DNA of 39,867 bases from Nitrospirota bacterium (lineage in GTDB: Bacteria > Nitrospirota > Thermodesulfovibrionia > Thermodesulfovibrionales > UBA6898), in the NCBI GenBank assembly GCA_012026685.1, contig VEOY01000138.1:1-39867 (forward strand), written 5' to 3'. Positions within the stretch are counted from its first letter, which is position 1; every line of letters begins with the position of its first letter. Below, piece by piece: positions 1 through 8,786 of this stretch. The position numbers were made by a program, and so were the translations under genes. The notes under the pieces are model-generated. The model ran no database searches. It saw only the letters and a program-made list of their open reading frames with translations, and was not told the DNA's origin.

Positions 1-331
1 GTTATTCCACGCCATCGTCCCCTCCACATTGTGAAAGTATAAAGCAGATCAGGGCACATTCTCAAGGGAAACGATCGGCAAAAATCTCAGGTTTGAACGG
101 CAGCTAACAGCTCTATGAGCAAAGGTTCTTCTACGGTGAGCCTAAGGAAAGATCGATCAAGAAGAAGCGGCATCAGCACAAATTTCCAAAAGTAACCTGT
201 CTTGCCGCAGAAGGTCCACTGCCTCCGGGTTTCTGTGAGAATACCACTGGCAAGATCAAAAAAGAGCGGCCCGCGGTAATTGCAGCTGTCGCTGTTTTCG
301 GCAAATATATATGGCAAGCTCAAATAATGAT
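1..331. other. left edge, no convincing gene
   Basis: A 78-codon minus-strand frame exists at 87-323, but it would start with TTG directly behind the terminator hairpin at 332-358. It shows no ribosome binding site and no recognisable motif. It could be a remnant or chance. Nothing else readable was seen here. Confidence 0.4.
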
Positions 332-358
332 AAAGGCCGGGCGATGTGCCCGGCCTTT
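332..358. terminator. Rho-independent terminator, possibly bidirectional
   Basis: A perfect 11-bp stem (aaaggccgggc pairing with gcccggccttt) with a 5-nt loop lies about 30 bp past the stop codon of the ferritin-like gene. The A/T ends of the stem give short U runs in both directions. Confidence 0.85.
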
Positions 359-390
359 ATTTACCCTGCTGCCGACCCAGTGCCCTTCGA

Positions 391-816
391 TTATTTCCCC
401 AGAGCCTGCTCGAGGTCCATGGCGTGTTCCTGCTCAATGGCAAGGATGTTCCGCAACTGTTGGGCCAGGTGGTAGAGGTTCAGGTCCTCTGCCTGACGTA
501 TCCGCGCGATATACCGCGCGATAGCATCATTCTCTCCCGCCAGGTCCTGTTTCAGCATCGTAACGTTGTCTCTCGAGATCTTTGCCGGGGGCATATCGAC
601 CGTCGGCACTCCGCCCAGATAATCGATCTGGGCAGCCAGGATGATCGCGTGCTGCAGTTCCTCCGTGGCGTGAATGGCAAGCTCCTTCTGCATGCTCTGG
701 TACATGGCCCCTTTCAGCACGCCCTGATGCTGGGTATACTGCACCATTGCGGTATATTCAAGGCCCAGGTCCTTGTTCAGCAGCTTGATCAACTCGGCTT
801 TCGTTATCTTTGCCAT
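391..816 (-). CDS. Ferritin-like di-iron protein (bacterioferritin type)
   Basis: A 141-residue four-helix ferritin-like protein, likely binding and oxidising iron in the cytoplasm. The di-iron ligand pattern is complete: Glu20, Glu53 with His56 (EELQH), Glu95, and Glu128 with His131 (EQEH). It is shorter than classical bacterioferritin (about 155-160 residues) and resembles the short ferritin-like proteins often annotated as bacterioferritin. I chose the ATG at 816 because a strong AGGAGG lies just upstream. The same frame can be extended to 915, but that extension has no binding site and looks non-coding. A strong terminator follows, so the gene is probably monocistronic. Whether it stores iron or protects DNA or against oxidants cannot be told from sequence. 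Confidence 0.9.
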   Translation of the reverse strand: MAKITKAELIKLLNKDLGLEYTAMVQYTQHQGVLKGAMYQSMQKELAIHATEELQHAIILAAQIDYLGGVPTVDMPPAKISRDNVTMLKQDLAGENDAIARYIARIRQAEDLNLYHLAQQLRNILAIEQEHAMDLEQALGK

Positions 817-1025
817 CTTATCCTCCTGATATTTAAAGATTAAATTTACACGCTCTCCAACACATATTCTCTTTCTATCATGAAATCCGACCACCGTCAA
901 GGAGAACACAGGCAAACAAGAGATCGCGACGATCCTGAGTCAACAGTCAGAAGCATGCAAAGGCAGAAATAATGAATAAAACTTAATGCCCCTTTTGGTG
1001 ATCCCTCAGATATACTAACAATGTA

Positions 1026-1364
1026 GTGAAAAAACATTTCTTCATCTTATCTCTATCTTTCCTGATATGTTCCATCATATGCATTTCTTTTCCTTCAGAA
1101 ACCTTTGCCGCATCTCCTCAGGATGGTCAGGATGAGGCAGCCTCATTCCTGCAGCTCAAGGCAACCGGGCCTGTGGCGTACGGACAACATATTGCCGCTG
1201 AGAAGAGCGGGGAGCATGATGTTACGCACATGGTCAGCATACCGGTAAACAGCGGCCTTAACGCTTTTTTCGACTTTGCAAAGACAAATCCTCAGGAAAT
1301 CACGAAAAAGAACAATGCCATGGATTTCCGGACGGTCTTCGGTTTCCATATCACCCTGAACTGA
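1026..1364 (+). CDS. Small secreted protein of unknown function
   Basis: A 112-residue protein with a clear Sec signal peptide: two lysines, a hydrophobic stretch of about 20 residues and a cleavage-like ETFAAS at about 25-30. The mature part has no cysteine and no motif I recognise. The start is GTG at 1026. The nearby ATG is followed at once by TAG, and no good ribosome binding site is visible. A TATACT at 1011-1016 would give an almost leaderless transcript. It is divergent from the ferritin-like gene and convergent with the DUF445 gene. The signal peptide makes a real gene likely, but there is no family support. Confidence 0.5.
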   Translation: MKKHFFILSLSFLICSIICISFPSETFAASPQDGQDEAASFLQLKATGPVAYGQHIAAEKSGEHDVTHMVSIPVNSGLNAFFDFAKTNPQEITKKNNAMDFRTVFGFHITLN

Positions 1365-1524
1365 CATCTTCCCCTTTCCTCGTCCTGCGCGTTGCTGCTC
1401 TTTGTCGTCCGCGGTGCGCGCCATAACTGCCTTACCTGAAGACAACAAGCCTCCGAATGGTCCCGCAGAACTTTTACGGACGCGGTGTCGTTCCTGCCAC
1501 GTATCAGCCGGCACGCAGTCCGGC

Positions 1525-2400
1525 TCATGAAGGGAACGCCGCCGTAACCAGCAAAAGCGCTCCGGAGCAGATCATGCCGAGGATCACGCCGAACACTTCA
1601 AGCCAGAGCAGGTGCGCACGTATGTTGTCCTCAATAATGTCCCTCACCTGAGAAGGCTCATATGAGGAAAGGCGGTCGATCACCATCTGTCTGATATTGA
1701 TCTTCTCAAAGACGAGCTGTATCAGTGACCGCTCTGTTTGATAATGCTTCATCAGGAGCTCGTTGTGCGGTCTGAAGAGGAAATCCTCGAGCGTCCCCAT
1801 CCGCTGAATGGTCTTCACAAGCATCTGCTTTGATACCCGGAACCCGGAAAGTCTCGACTCGAGCTCGGCTATGATGGTCTCCGTCATCTCCTCATATTCC
1901 TTGATGCGCGTCACATTCAGGAACTTTCCGAGGAAGCCCAGATTATCCCTGAGGCCGGAGGCGATCTCCTTCCGGGTCCCGTCTGATCGCAGATACCCGA
2001 TGACATCGTCACGGAACTCATCAATGACACTGTTCATGATCTTCTCTGCGTTCTCGATCTTCACGGGCTGAAGCAGCTTCCTGATCTCTTCCTGGATCAT
2101 CTCGCTGTTTATAAGGTGGGACTCCACGGTCTCCGCCAGGGAATGAATGATCCTGCGGTGTTCTTTCAGCAGCACACCGGAACCGGGAAGGAACCATTTC
2201 CGCTCAAACAGCATCGTGATCGCGATCTTATTGGTAATGCCGCCGATAAAGCCTCCCAGCAGCAGTTGGACGATCACCGGGGCATACGGCACCGGCAGAC
2301 CGACGAACGATGAGAGCAGCACGGCCGCCAGAAAGAGAAACACGATGAAATTCAGATACGGGGCCGTCATATCGACCAGTCTGCGCACACGCATGCCCAT
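1525..2400 (-). CDS. DUF445 family membrane protein
   Basis: A 291-residue protein of the DUF445 type. An N-terminal membrane segment (about 14-35) is followed by a Gly-rich hydrophobic stretch (about 43-62, LLGGFIGGITNKIAITMLF) typical of the family. A long charged, helical domain follows and a C-terminal membrane segment (about 264-286) closes it. The family's function is not established. The LGGxxGxxTNxxAixMLF motif is its hallmark. The assigned start is ATG at 2400; an ATG eleven codons in is also possible. The gene lies about 60 bp downstream of the cytochrome c gene on the same strand, so they may be co-transcribed. Confidence 0.85.
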   Translation of the reverse strand: MGMRVRRLVDMTAPYLNFIVFLFLAAVLLSSFVGLPVPYAPVIVQLLLGGFIGGITNKIAITMLFERKWFLPGSGVLLKEHRRIIHSLAETVESHLINSEMIQEEIRKLLQPVKIENAEKIMNSVIDEFRDDVIGYLRSDGTRKEIASGLRDNLGFLGKFLNVTRIKEYEEMTETIIAELESRLSGFRVSKQMLVKTIQRMGTLEDFLFRPHNELLMKHYQTERSLIQLVFEKINIRQMVIDRLSSYEPSQVRDIIEDNIRAHLLWLEVFGVILGMICSGALLLVTAAFPS

Positions 2401-2463
2401 GGGTACCGTCCTCCGGTAATTCGCTGCGCCGGCAGACCGCGGGAGCCGCCCCGAGCAACCGGT

Positions 2464-2880
2464 TTATTTCCTGAGGCTCCTGATGAAGGCGATGATCTTC
2501 CAGATCTCATCGTCCTTCAGGTCACCGCTCCATGAGGGCATGCCGGCCGGCCGCCCCTTCAGGACCGTGACGAAGATCTGATAGTCGGATCCTCCGCAGA
2601 GCCAGTCGTTGTCGGTCAGGTCTGGCCCGCTTCCTCCGGTACCGTCGCCATGACATTCCGCACAGTTGCGGTTGAACAGCTTTTTCCCCTCCGCGATTGC
2701 CGCGGGATCGCCCGTGTACGGACAGGTCACGCCGGGGTTTGCCGGAATGGTGTTATCGGCTGACACCGGCGCGCCGGATGCCGTGAGCAGACCCAGTGCG
2801 CCACAAAGGACGATAACAGCCGCCAACATGGCAATGGTCGACTTCCTGCTGAATGATGCGAATCCGCGATGTACCTTCAT
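2464..2880 (-). CDS. Exported monohaem c-type cytochrome
   Basis: A 138-residue protein with an N-terminal signal or anchor segment (about 15-36), so periplasmic or membrane-tethered, acting as an electron carrier. A single haem-binding CAECH is at 73-77 and the likely axial Met is Met114 in the AGMPSW loop. The C-terminal helix (DDEIWKIIAFIRSL) is typical of class I cytochrome c. Cys53 and Cys95 lie outside the haem motif and could form a disulfide. The ATG at 2880 is preceded by AGGAGGT, which decides the start. A longer reading frame to 3171 overlaps the upstream hydrolase gene and is not needed. No oxidase or reductase partner is adjacent. Confidence 0.92.
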   Translation of the reverse strand: MKVHRGFASFSRKSTIAMLAAVIVLCGALGLLTASGAPVSADNTIPANPGVTCPYTGDPAAIAEGKKLFNRNCAECHGDGTGGSGPDLTDNDWLCGGSDYQIFVTVLKGRPAGMPSWSGDLKDDEIWKIIAFIRSLRK

Positions 2881-3032
2881 GCCAGACCTCCTGTATCCTT
2901 TTTTCCCCGTAACCGGCCTCAGGAAAAGATGCCACGATACGACATGCCCGGCCAGCAATGAAACAAGCCGGGCCGTCTTTCTCCATTTTATCAGGATAAG
3001 AAAGAGTTTGCACCTGCTTATAACGATCCGGT

Positions 3033-3809
3033 TCAGATCTCGAGGATTTCGGAAGGTGCGTATCTGCTGGCCACGTAGAGGGGCATACGCGAATGAACAA
3101 TGCTGCGGTGCGTCGCAATGGCCAGCGAAGCCCTGTTGTTCTGCTCGGAGAGATGCGCAAGACAGGCCCATTTCAGCCTTCGTGCGGACGCGTCCTGCAG
3201 AAGTTCCGCTGCTTCGGCGTTCGAAAGATGGCCTTCGGGACCTCTGATGCGTTTCTTCAGAAACGCCGTGTACGGTCCTTTTGCGAGCATGTCAGGGTCA
3301 TAATTGCTCTCGATAAAAACGGCGTCCAGTGTCGAGACCACGTCACCGAGACCATCAAAGACATGCCCCAGGTCGGTCATGATGCCGAGCCGCTTGCCGC
3401 CCGATGAGATGACAAAGACCGAGCCGTCGGCACTGTCATGCGGTGTGGGTATGGAGTGCACGCTGACCGACCCGAACTCCATGACACCGCCCGAGCAGAA
3501 ATGACGAACGTCATGGAGCTTGCCGATCGGGTGGCGTTTGGCTGCTGTGTCCAGGGTCTTTACAGTGACGTAGATCGGCAGTCCGTATTTCCGTTGAAAG
3601 ATACCGGCATACCTGACGTGGTCACCATGGTCATGGGAGATGATCACCGCGTCGATATCGCTCATCGAGCGGCCGCGGGCCGCAAGCTTCTTTTCAGCCT
3701 GGACACCGTTAATGCCGGCATCAAAAAGGAGCCGCACCCCTCCGGTTTCCACGTAGATACAGTTGCCGTTACTGCCTGATTGCAGAGAAAATGCCCGCAT
3801 ATTCGGCAT
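3033..3809 (-). CDS. Metallo-beta-lactamase-fold hydrolase, YycJ/WalJ-like
   Basis: A 258-residue cytoplasmic metallohydrolase. The N-terminal LQSGSNGNC and the metal motif HDHGDH (59-64) match the YycJ/WalJ-type MBL group, whose members are thought to act on nucleic acids or to be phosphodiesterases. Further candidate metal ligands are the histidine of TPHDS, the Asp of MTDLGH and a late His in LAHLSEQNN. Length is normal for the group. An ATG three codons further in (3800) is an alternative start; neither has a strong binding site. It sits between the cytochrome c gene and a small secreted protein gene on the same strand, with no obvious functional link. Confidence 0.85.
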   Translation of the reverse strand: MPNMRAFSLQSGSNGNCIYVETGGVRLLFDAGINGVQAEKKLAARGRSMSDIDAVIISHDHGDHVRYAGIFQRKYGLPIYVTVKTLDTAAKRHPIGKLHDVRHFCSGGVMEFGSVSVHSIPTPHDSADGSVFVISSGGKRLGIMTDLGHVFDGLGDVVSTLDAVFIESNYDPDMLAKGPYTAFLKKRIRGPEGHLSNAEAAELLQDASARRLKWACLAHLSEQNNRASLAIATHRSIVHSRMPLYVASRYAPSEILEI

Positions 3810-3862
3810 ATATTATCAGTCCCGGCCATGTGATTAGTCAACAAAACCGCTCGGACCGGCAG

Positions 3863-4165
3863 TTATCGGGCCCTGAAGGTGAATGACTCTATCTTATCGA
3901 TCCGGACGATCGCGTCGTAGAAATCCTTTCCCGCAAGTTTCGCGATATGCACATTGTGGTCCCCTACCCGTGCAATAGTGCCGTCGAGCGTATCCCCTGA
4001 TTCGGTCCTGATGGCAACGCGCTTACCGACATTCACCAGAAAGTTCTCCTTGATCCCCACATAGGGGTTGAATTCGGACTTCTCTTCGGCAATAGCTCCC
4101 CCCTGCCATAGGATGAATCCGGCCACAATGATGAGCACTCCGCGAATGATTCTGTGCAGACGCAT
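3863..4165 (-). CDS. Small exported protein with an LSm-like barrel pattern
   Basis: A 100-residue protein with a signal peptide or N-terminal anchor (hydrophobic 8-26, GGAIAEE at the likely cleavage site). The mature part (about 45-100) reads as consecutive beta strands (VGKRVAIRTESG, LDGTIARVGDHNVHIAKL, DAIVRIDKIESFTF). This resembles the small LSm/SH3-like barrels, but the resemblance is by eye only. A strong AGGAGG about 8 nt before the ATG fixes the start. No function can be assigned. It is probably a single gene or the distal member of a minus-strand group. Confidence 0.7.
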   Translation of the reverse strand: MRLHRIIRGVLIIVAGFILWQGGAIAEEKSEFNPYVGIKENFLVNVGKRVAIRTESGDTLDGTIARVGDHNVHIAKLAGKDFYDAIVRIDKIESFTFRAR

Positions 4166-4264
4166 ACCGTGTCCTCCTTTTTTTGCATGTTATCCGGTAA
4201 AGGTGCTTCTGACACTTACTGTACTCTTTTTTGCCGCAGGTGTGAAGAGGGGAGAGTGCCGGTG

Positions 4265-5074
4265 TCAGCGCAGGACCAGCGAAATGGCACGCGCGGGACA
4301 GGCCCTCCGGCAAAGACCGCAGCCAAAGCATTTTCGGATATCAATGCGGGACAGAATACGGCCCTCCAGCGAAATGCTGCCGATCGCCCGGAAATGACAT
4401 GCCGCGTCGCAAAGACCGCATCCGTTGCAGAGCGACGCATCGACCCTGGCGACATGCTCTGCCCTCGCCATGGTTTCGACATTGATCCGGGAAAGGGTCC
4501 TCATGGCAAGACAGCCTTCAGCAGAACAGTTGCAGACCGCGCCGATGAACGGGGTCATGAGCGTCCATATGGTATGGACAGCGCCCTGCTCTTCCATGGT
4601 CTCCATCTGCTGCACAGCAGCCTCTGCGGTCAGGGACTCCAGGCCCTCATCAGATGCCTTTCCAAAATAGCTCATATCGATGCTGTCATACCAGGCTTCG
4701 GGCCCATAGCTGACCGCGTAACAGCAGCGCTCTTCTTTTTTCTCAATGTCCCAGCGGCAGGCGCAGGGCATGCGCACTACGGTCCTGGCCTTCTGCACCA
4801 GTCCGCTGATCTCCTCGATCGGCAGCACCTGACCGAAATGCTCTTTCCTGGCCCTGGCGACCAGTGAGGCCTCCACGGCTTTCGGGAGGCGCCCCTTTTT
4901 CCGGTAGATGGTCTCAAGCCTGCCGAGGGTCTGGAAACCCTCAGCGAACGCAGAGGTCAGAAAGTTTTCGATGTACCTGCGGCGGTTCAGGTCGGACAAA
5001 AGATCACGGGCGTAGTTGGCAGCGTTCTTGTACCAGATCTTCCCTTCACCATGTGTCGTGCAGAACTCACACAT
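4265..5074 (-). CDS. Iron-sulfur protein with C-terminal 2x[4Fe-4S] ferredoxin domain
   Basis: A 269-residue protein. The last ~60 residues form a bacterial-type ferredoxin with two complete cluster motifs: Cys216/219/222/226 (CNGCGLCDAAC) and Cys249/252/255/259 (CFGCGLCRRACP). The N-terminal ~200 residues begin with CEFC and contain further cysteines around 105-120 (CACRW, CCYA). This part is likely a separate metal-binding or redox domain that I cannot name. Its role is presumably electron transfer in the cytoplasm. The start at 5074 follows a GGGGGT sequence; upstream frame extension to 5236 crosses the divergent promoter region and is rejected. It is divergent from the cysteine-rich gene at 5218. 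Confidence 0.85.
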   Translation of the reverse strand: MCEFCTTHGEGKIWYKNAANYARDLLSDLNRRRYIENFLTSAFAEGFQTLGRLETIYRKKGRLPKAVEASLVARARKEHFGQVLPIEEISGLVQKARTVVRMPCACRWDIEKKEERCCYAVSYGPEAWYDSIDMSYFGKASDEGLESLTAEAAVQQMETMEEQGAVHTIWTLMTPFIGAVCNCSAEGCLAMRTLSRINVETMARAEHVARVDASLCNGCGLCDAACHFRAIGSISLEGRILSRIDIRKCFGCGLCRRACPARAISLVLR

Positions 5075-5104
5075 CTTCTCTACCCCCGGGACGTCATTTC
5101 TGAT

Positions 5105-5134
5105 ATTGTACGCTCTTCTGCAGGACCGCAGCAA
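5105..5134 (-). promoter_or_regulatory. Putative sigma70-type promoter for the Fe-S protein gene
   Basis: Read on the minus strand: -35 TTGCTG, 18-nt spacer, -10 TACAAT, about 30 nt upstream of the start at 5074. The match is moderate and was found by eye. Confidence 0.45.
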
Positions 5135-5148
5135 TATCCAGAAGAGGC

Positions 5149-5178
5149 ATGACTTAAAAGGTCGCTCGCGGGTATACT
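5149..5178 (+). promoter_or_regulatory. Putative sigma70-type promoter for the Cys-rich gene and greB
   Basis: -35 ATGACT, 18-nt spacer, -10 TATACT, about 40 nt upstream of the ATG at 5218. It is back-to-back with the minus-strand promoter at 5105-5134, so any shared regulator could act on both. Confidence 0.5.
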
Positions 5179-5217
5179 TTCTGTATCCATACGGGAGATC
5201 GGCAACAGGGAAACGAT

Positions 5218-5886
5218 ATGCAGGACAACAGAACATATGCCTCGTACGCAGTGATGTGCGAACTGAACAGCAGGGAATTCAGGAGACGCCTTGCCCTCTT
5301 CCCTGACGAACAGCGCTATCACGTTGTCCTTGCGACCGGGATCATCGGCGCGGAAAATGCCAAAAGGATCGAAGAGACCCCGGCCGCCATTGTCGATGAT
5401 GGAGTTGCATTTGTCGAAAAGCTGCTGGATGTTGCAGGCCCTGTACAGGACGGGCCGTTCAGGGATGTCCTTGAGACCTGCCTGATCGCGGCCATGAACG
5501 ATGAGCTGAGATATTGCTGCGCCAACTGCATGGGCTTTCACACCTGCCTCGATCTGGACAATACGCCTGTCGGGGAACTTTTCCGCCGACGGGCTGAAGG
5601 AGAAGATACCGATGAACTGAGAACGGCATGCTCACAGTGCGTCGGCCAGGCGCTGCAGCGAACACCGCATATCGACACGGACAGCGCGCATATTCTCTGC
5701 GGCAAGTTCCGGCATCATTACCCTGCGACTTCCATCGGCGAGGTATTCAACCGCTACGCCGATATCGCCGCTGAACTGCAGCGCACCTATTCCCTGGACT
5801 ACCGGAAGATCCAGGGGGAGATGCTCCGGATCAATATGGACTTTGTCGAAAAAGGTCTGCAGGCAGAGCCCCGGAAACAGGATTGA
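5218..5886 (+). CDS. Unrecognised cysteine-rich cytoplasmic protein
   Basis: A 222-residue protein that I do not recognise. It has no signal peptide or membrane segment. Cysteines cluster in the middle: Cys88, Cys100, Cys101, Cys104, Cys110 (CCANC...C), then Cys138 and Cys141 (CSQC) and Cys161, with His166-His167 close by. That spacing suggests a zinc site or Fe-S cluster, though this is inference. The N-terminal 90 residues look helical. The ATG at 5218 is weakly supported by an upstream CAGGGAAA. Its stop codon overlaps the putative TTG start of greB, so the two are probably co-transcribed. It is divergent from a ferredoxin-domain protein, which makes a redox or metal-related role plausible but unproven. 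Confidence 0.75.
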   Translation: MQDNRTYASYAVMCELNSREFRRRLALFPDEQRYHVVLATGIIGAENAKRIEETPAAIVDDGVAFVEKLLDVAGPVQDGPFRDVLETCLIAAMNDELRYCCANCMGFHTCLDLDNTPVGELFRRRAEGEDTDELRTACSQCVGQALQRTPHIDTDSAHILCGKFRHHYPATSIGEVFNRYADIAAELQRTYSLDYRKIQGEMLRINMDFVEKGLQAEPRKQD

Positions 5887-6398
5887 AGCCCCTTTACCAT
5901 GCGCAAGACGTCATGACGGGACATCACCCCAAGAGATCACCGTATATCACGCCGGAAGGTCATAGACGGCTGAGCGATGAACTTTCCTTCCTGTGGAAGA
6001 CGAAACGCCCTCAGGTCACACAGGCTGTTGCCGAAGCTGCAGCGATGGGCGACCGCTCGGAGAACGCCGAGTACATCTACGGGAAGAAACAGCTTCGGCA
6101 GATAGACTCCCGTATACGCTTTCTCTCAAAGAGACTGAGCGAACTGAAGGTCATCGACAGGAAACCGGCCGATACGTCGAAGGTCTTCTTCGGTGCCTGG
6201 ATCGAGATTGAGGACAGTGACGGAGCGGTCCGCACATACCGGATCGTCGGTGCTGACGAGACCGACGCTGAAAAGAACTTCATCAGCATCGACTCGCCGA
6301 TGGCCCGGGCCCTCTTGCGCAAGACAGACGGCGATGACGTGACCGTAAGCAGTCCGGGCGGCACCTCTGTCTTTGTCGTGCTCTCCGTCCGGTACTGA
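5883..6398 (+). CDS. greB: Transcript cleavage/elongation factor GreB
   Basis: A GreA/GreB-family factor that binds in the RNA polymerase secondary channel and stimulates cleavage of backtracked RNA. The N-terminal coiled coil carries the family's acidic tip motif (GDRSENAEY) and the GreB-typical YIYGKKQLRQID. The C-terminal FKBP-like domain (WIEIEDSDG, YRIVGADETD, ISIDSPMARAL) is intact. The start could be TTG at 5883, overlapping the upstream stop, or ATG at 5913. The protein is then 171 or 161 residues, both close to the usual ~160. The overlap with the cysteine-rich gene suggests translational coupling. Confidence 0.92.
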   Translation: MKPLYHAQDVMTGHHPKRSPYITPEGHRRLSDELSFLWKTKRPQVTQAVAEAAAMGDRSENAEYIYGKKQLRQIDSRIRFLSKRLSELKVIDRKPADTSKVFFGAWIEIEDSDGAVRTYRIVGADETDAEKNFISIDSPMARALLRKTDGDDVTVSSPGGTSVFVVLSVRY

Positions 6399-6410
6399 CG
6401 CACTGCTTAT

Positions 6411-6430
6411 GCGGTCATTTGCCTGACCGC
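6411..6430. terminator. Hairpin between convergent greB and malQ
   Basis: A perfect 7-bp stem (gcggtca pairing with tgaccgc) with a 6-nt loop lies where the two genes converge, overlapping the malQ stop. It has no U run, so a terminator role is only possible. Confidence 0.3.
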
Positions 6431-8628
6431 TCCCGGAAAACTTCTTTCAGACCCCGGAACCTGTCATCACTGAAAATGGCTTCGAGCGTCAGGGGGGTCC
6501 TCTGAACCCAGTTCGGATGCTGGTCAACGGTGCCGGGCAGGTTCTGCTGGTCCATGGTACCGATGACGTCGTCGAGGCTCACCAGCGCCATCCTGCAGGA
6601 CGTTCTTGCCAGGTACCGGTAGATAGAACTGCACAGCAGGGGGGTCATGTGAGGCACCATCGCCGGATCTTCAGGGAAACCGTCAGGAAGCAGGTTCTCC
6701 TGCCTCAGCGCGGACAGAAGAAGTCCCCGGTCCCGTTGCCGCGCAGCGCGGTCCTGTTCCCGCGCATCATCATCCGCATAGATGCCTATCCGGCCCTTTA
6801 CCGCAATATCGTGCCCTTCCCAGTATCCGTACAGCGTGGGCAGATCATGGGTCGTGACCGCGCACAATGCCGTGGGAACATACTGCCCCGGCAACTTGAA
6901 GGACGGGTCAGGATAGTTCCTTTCAAAATACAACAGCCGGTATGAGAACACCCTGAACCGCTGCAGCATCTCCCTGAACTCCTCATCGATCGTGCCGAGG
7001 TCCTCGGCTATGACGATCGTCCTGTTCCGCCGGCTTTCGAGCGCGATGATCCTCAGAAGATCGCGCGCAGGCTGACGGACGTATCCTCCCTGCTTCGGGG
7101 ACATACCTGAAGGGATCCAGAAAAGGCGGAACAGACCGAGCGCGTGGTCGATCCTCAACGCACCGCCATGCCGCATATTCTGCCTCAGGGTCTCGATGAA
7201 CAGTTCATATCCCGTCTCCCTCAGTTTTTCGGGGATGAGCGCGGGGAAACCCCAGTTCTGCCCGTTGGGATTGAAATCATCCGGTGGTGCACCCACATCG
7301 GCCCCTCCGGCAACATCCTGATACATCCAGATATCACTGCCGCCGCCAATCGCCCCTACGGCAAGGTCGTGGTAAAGCCCCACGTTCATACCCGCGCTGC
7401 AGCAGGCGGCCTGGACATCGGCAAGCTGCTTGTCAAGAAGCCACTGGACATAGCTGTGGAACAATATCTCCAGATCATGGTCATGACGGAATTGCCTGAC
7501 CGCGTCCTGTTCGTGGCCACGGTACGCGGCAGGCCAGTCCTGCCATGCATAGACATTTTCGGTACGCATAAAATGTTCACGGAGCTCGAGATACAGGCCG
7601 AACGACCTGAGCGTCTCTCCTTCTGTTTCCAGATATGCCCTGAACTCCCTGCCCCGCGCAGTATCCGAAACATACGACATGTCATGAAAATGCCTGAAGG
7701 CGTGCCGCAGGATACTCATTTTCAGGGAAGCTACCTTCTCATAGTCCAGCAACGACGCGTGCCGGAGTTCATTCAATGCGGTCCTGAACGATCTGTCATC
7801 CATGGCAGCACGCGCAGCTGCCGATTCAGCGACGTCCTCGACTGCTTCGACATCGAGATAGATCACATTCCTGAACAGTCTGCTGATCGGTGAATAGGGG
7901 CTGAGTCCGTACGGTCGCGTATTGGGAATTGCATGAAGAGGATTTAAGCCCACAAAACTGCCGTTCATTGCGGCAACGTGCCTGCACAGCTCCCCGAGGT
8001 CGGTGAAATCACCGACGCCCCAATTCCGTCCGGAGCGTATCGCATACAGGTTCACGGCAAGTCCCCACAGGCCGCTCTCGCAGATATTCTCCGGCAAATA
8101 GCAGGTTTCCGGCGCAATGATCACTTTCGCTTTCTTCCAGAGCGTGCCGGAACTGCCGGCACCGTTGCGGACAGTGACCGTGAGCGTGTAATATCCCATC
8201 GGTCGTCTGGCAGTATCGGTCAGCAGGGTCCTGACATACCTCTTCCCGTCGATGACCATTTCACCGTCCATGGACAGCGCATCTCCAGACAACAGGACTT
8301 CGTCGGACCTGCCCTCCTCGTCATCCATAGCGAATGACACCGAAAGCCCGCCTTCCCCGCCTTTTTCAACAGGGATAAAGACCGGCACGGCCAGTGGCTG
8401 CTCATGTTCGGCTATCACATGGACCGGGGCCAGAAAAGATTTCCACTGGCCGGTCTCCTTTGCCCGGATCTCCTGTTCGATATCTTCAGCAGATCCAACC
8501 TTCAGTCTCATTGCGGCAAGGACGCCTTTTTTCGTCTCAAGAGTTGCGGCATGCCAGGTCCCGAATATGTCCCAGAAGCCGGGGAGCACCTCATAAAGCT
8601 CGGCCAGCCTGTCGATGAGCTGTTTCAT
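6415..8628 (-). CDS. malQ: 4-alpha-glucanotransferase (amylomaltase, GH77)
   Basis: Transfers alpha-1,4-glucan segments between glucans in the cytoplasm during glycogen or maltodextrin metabolism. The GH77 signature regions are all present: NWGVGDFTDL, GLYHDLAVG, the nucleophile region LRIDHALGL, the acid/base region IAEDLGTI, and the transition-state Asp in TTHDLPTLYGYW. About 180 N-terminal residues precede the catalytic barrel, as in MalQ of enterobacteria, with a beta-rich segment. Length (737 residues) is normal for this subtype. I chose ATG 8628 because an AGGAAG precedes it; ATG 8649 seven codons upstream is equally open but has no binding site. No other glycogen gene is adjacent. Confidence 0.95.
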   Translation of the reverse strand: MKQLIDRLAELYEVLPGFWDIFGTWHAATLETKKGVLAAMRLKVGSAEDIEQEIRAKETGQWKSFLAPVHVIAEHEQPLAVPVFIPVEKGGEGGLSVSFAMDDEEGRSDEVLLSGDALSMDGEMVIDGKRYVRTLLTDTARRPMGYYTLTVTVRNGAGSSGTLWKKAKVIIAPETCYLPENICESGLWGLAVNLYAIRSGRNWGVGDFTDLGELCRHVAAMNGSFVGLNPLHAIPNTRPYGLSPYSPISRLFRNVIYLDVEAVEDVAESAAARAAMDDRSFRTALNELRHASLLDYEKVASLKMSILRHAFRHFHDMSYVSDTARGREFRAYLETEGETLRSFGLYLELREHFMRTENVYAWQDWPAAYRGHEQDAVRQFRHDHDLEILFHSYVQWLLDKQLADVQAACCSAGMNVGLYHDLAVGAIGGGSDIWMYQDVAGGADVGAPPDDFNPNGQNWGFPALIPEKLRETGYELFIETLRQNMRHGGALRIDHALGLFRLFWIPSGMSPKQGGYVRQPARDLLRIIALESRRNRTIVIAEDLGTIDEEFREMLQRFRVFSYRLLYFERNYPDPSFKLPGQYVPTALCAVTTHDLPTLYGYWEGHDIAVKGRIGIYADDDAREQDRAARQRDRGLLLSALRQENLLPDGFPEDPAMVPHMTPLLCSSIYRYLARTSCRMALVSLDDVIGTMDQQNLPGTVDQHPNWVQRTPLTLEAIFSDDRFRGLKEVFRERSGK

Positions 8629-8786
8629 GGAATCTTCTTCCTGTGCCATGGATTTATCATACGTTACCCGCCATCCGAGCGCAACTGCGGAAAACAGATT
8701 CTTCTTCCATCATTCATCAAGCCTTTCCCCGGCATGCACTGCAATAAAACCGTGCCGCTTTCCCCGTCGGCCTGTTAGAATATGCT

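Noticed and set aside
87-323. 78-codon minus-strand frame near the left edge
   Set aside because: TTG start directly behind a strong terminator, no ribosome binding site and no motif.
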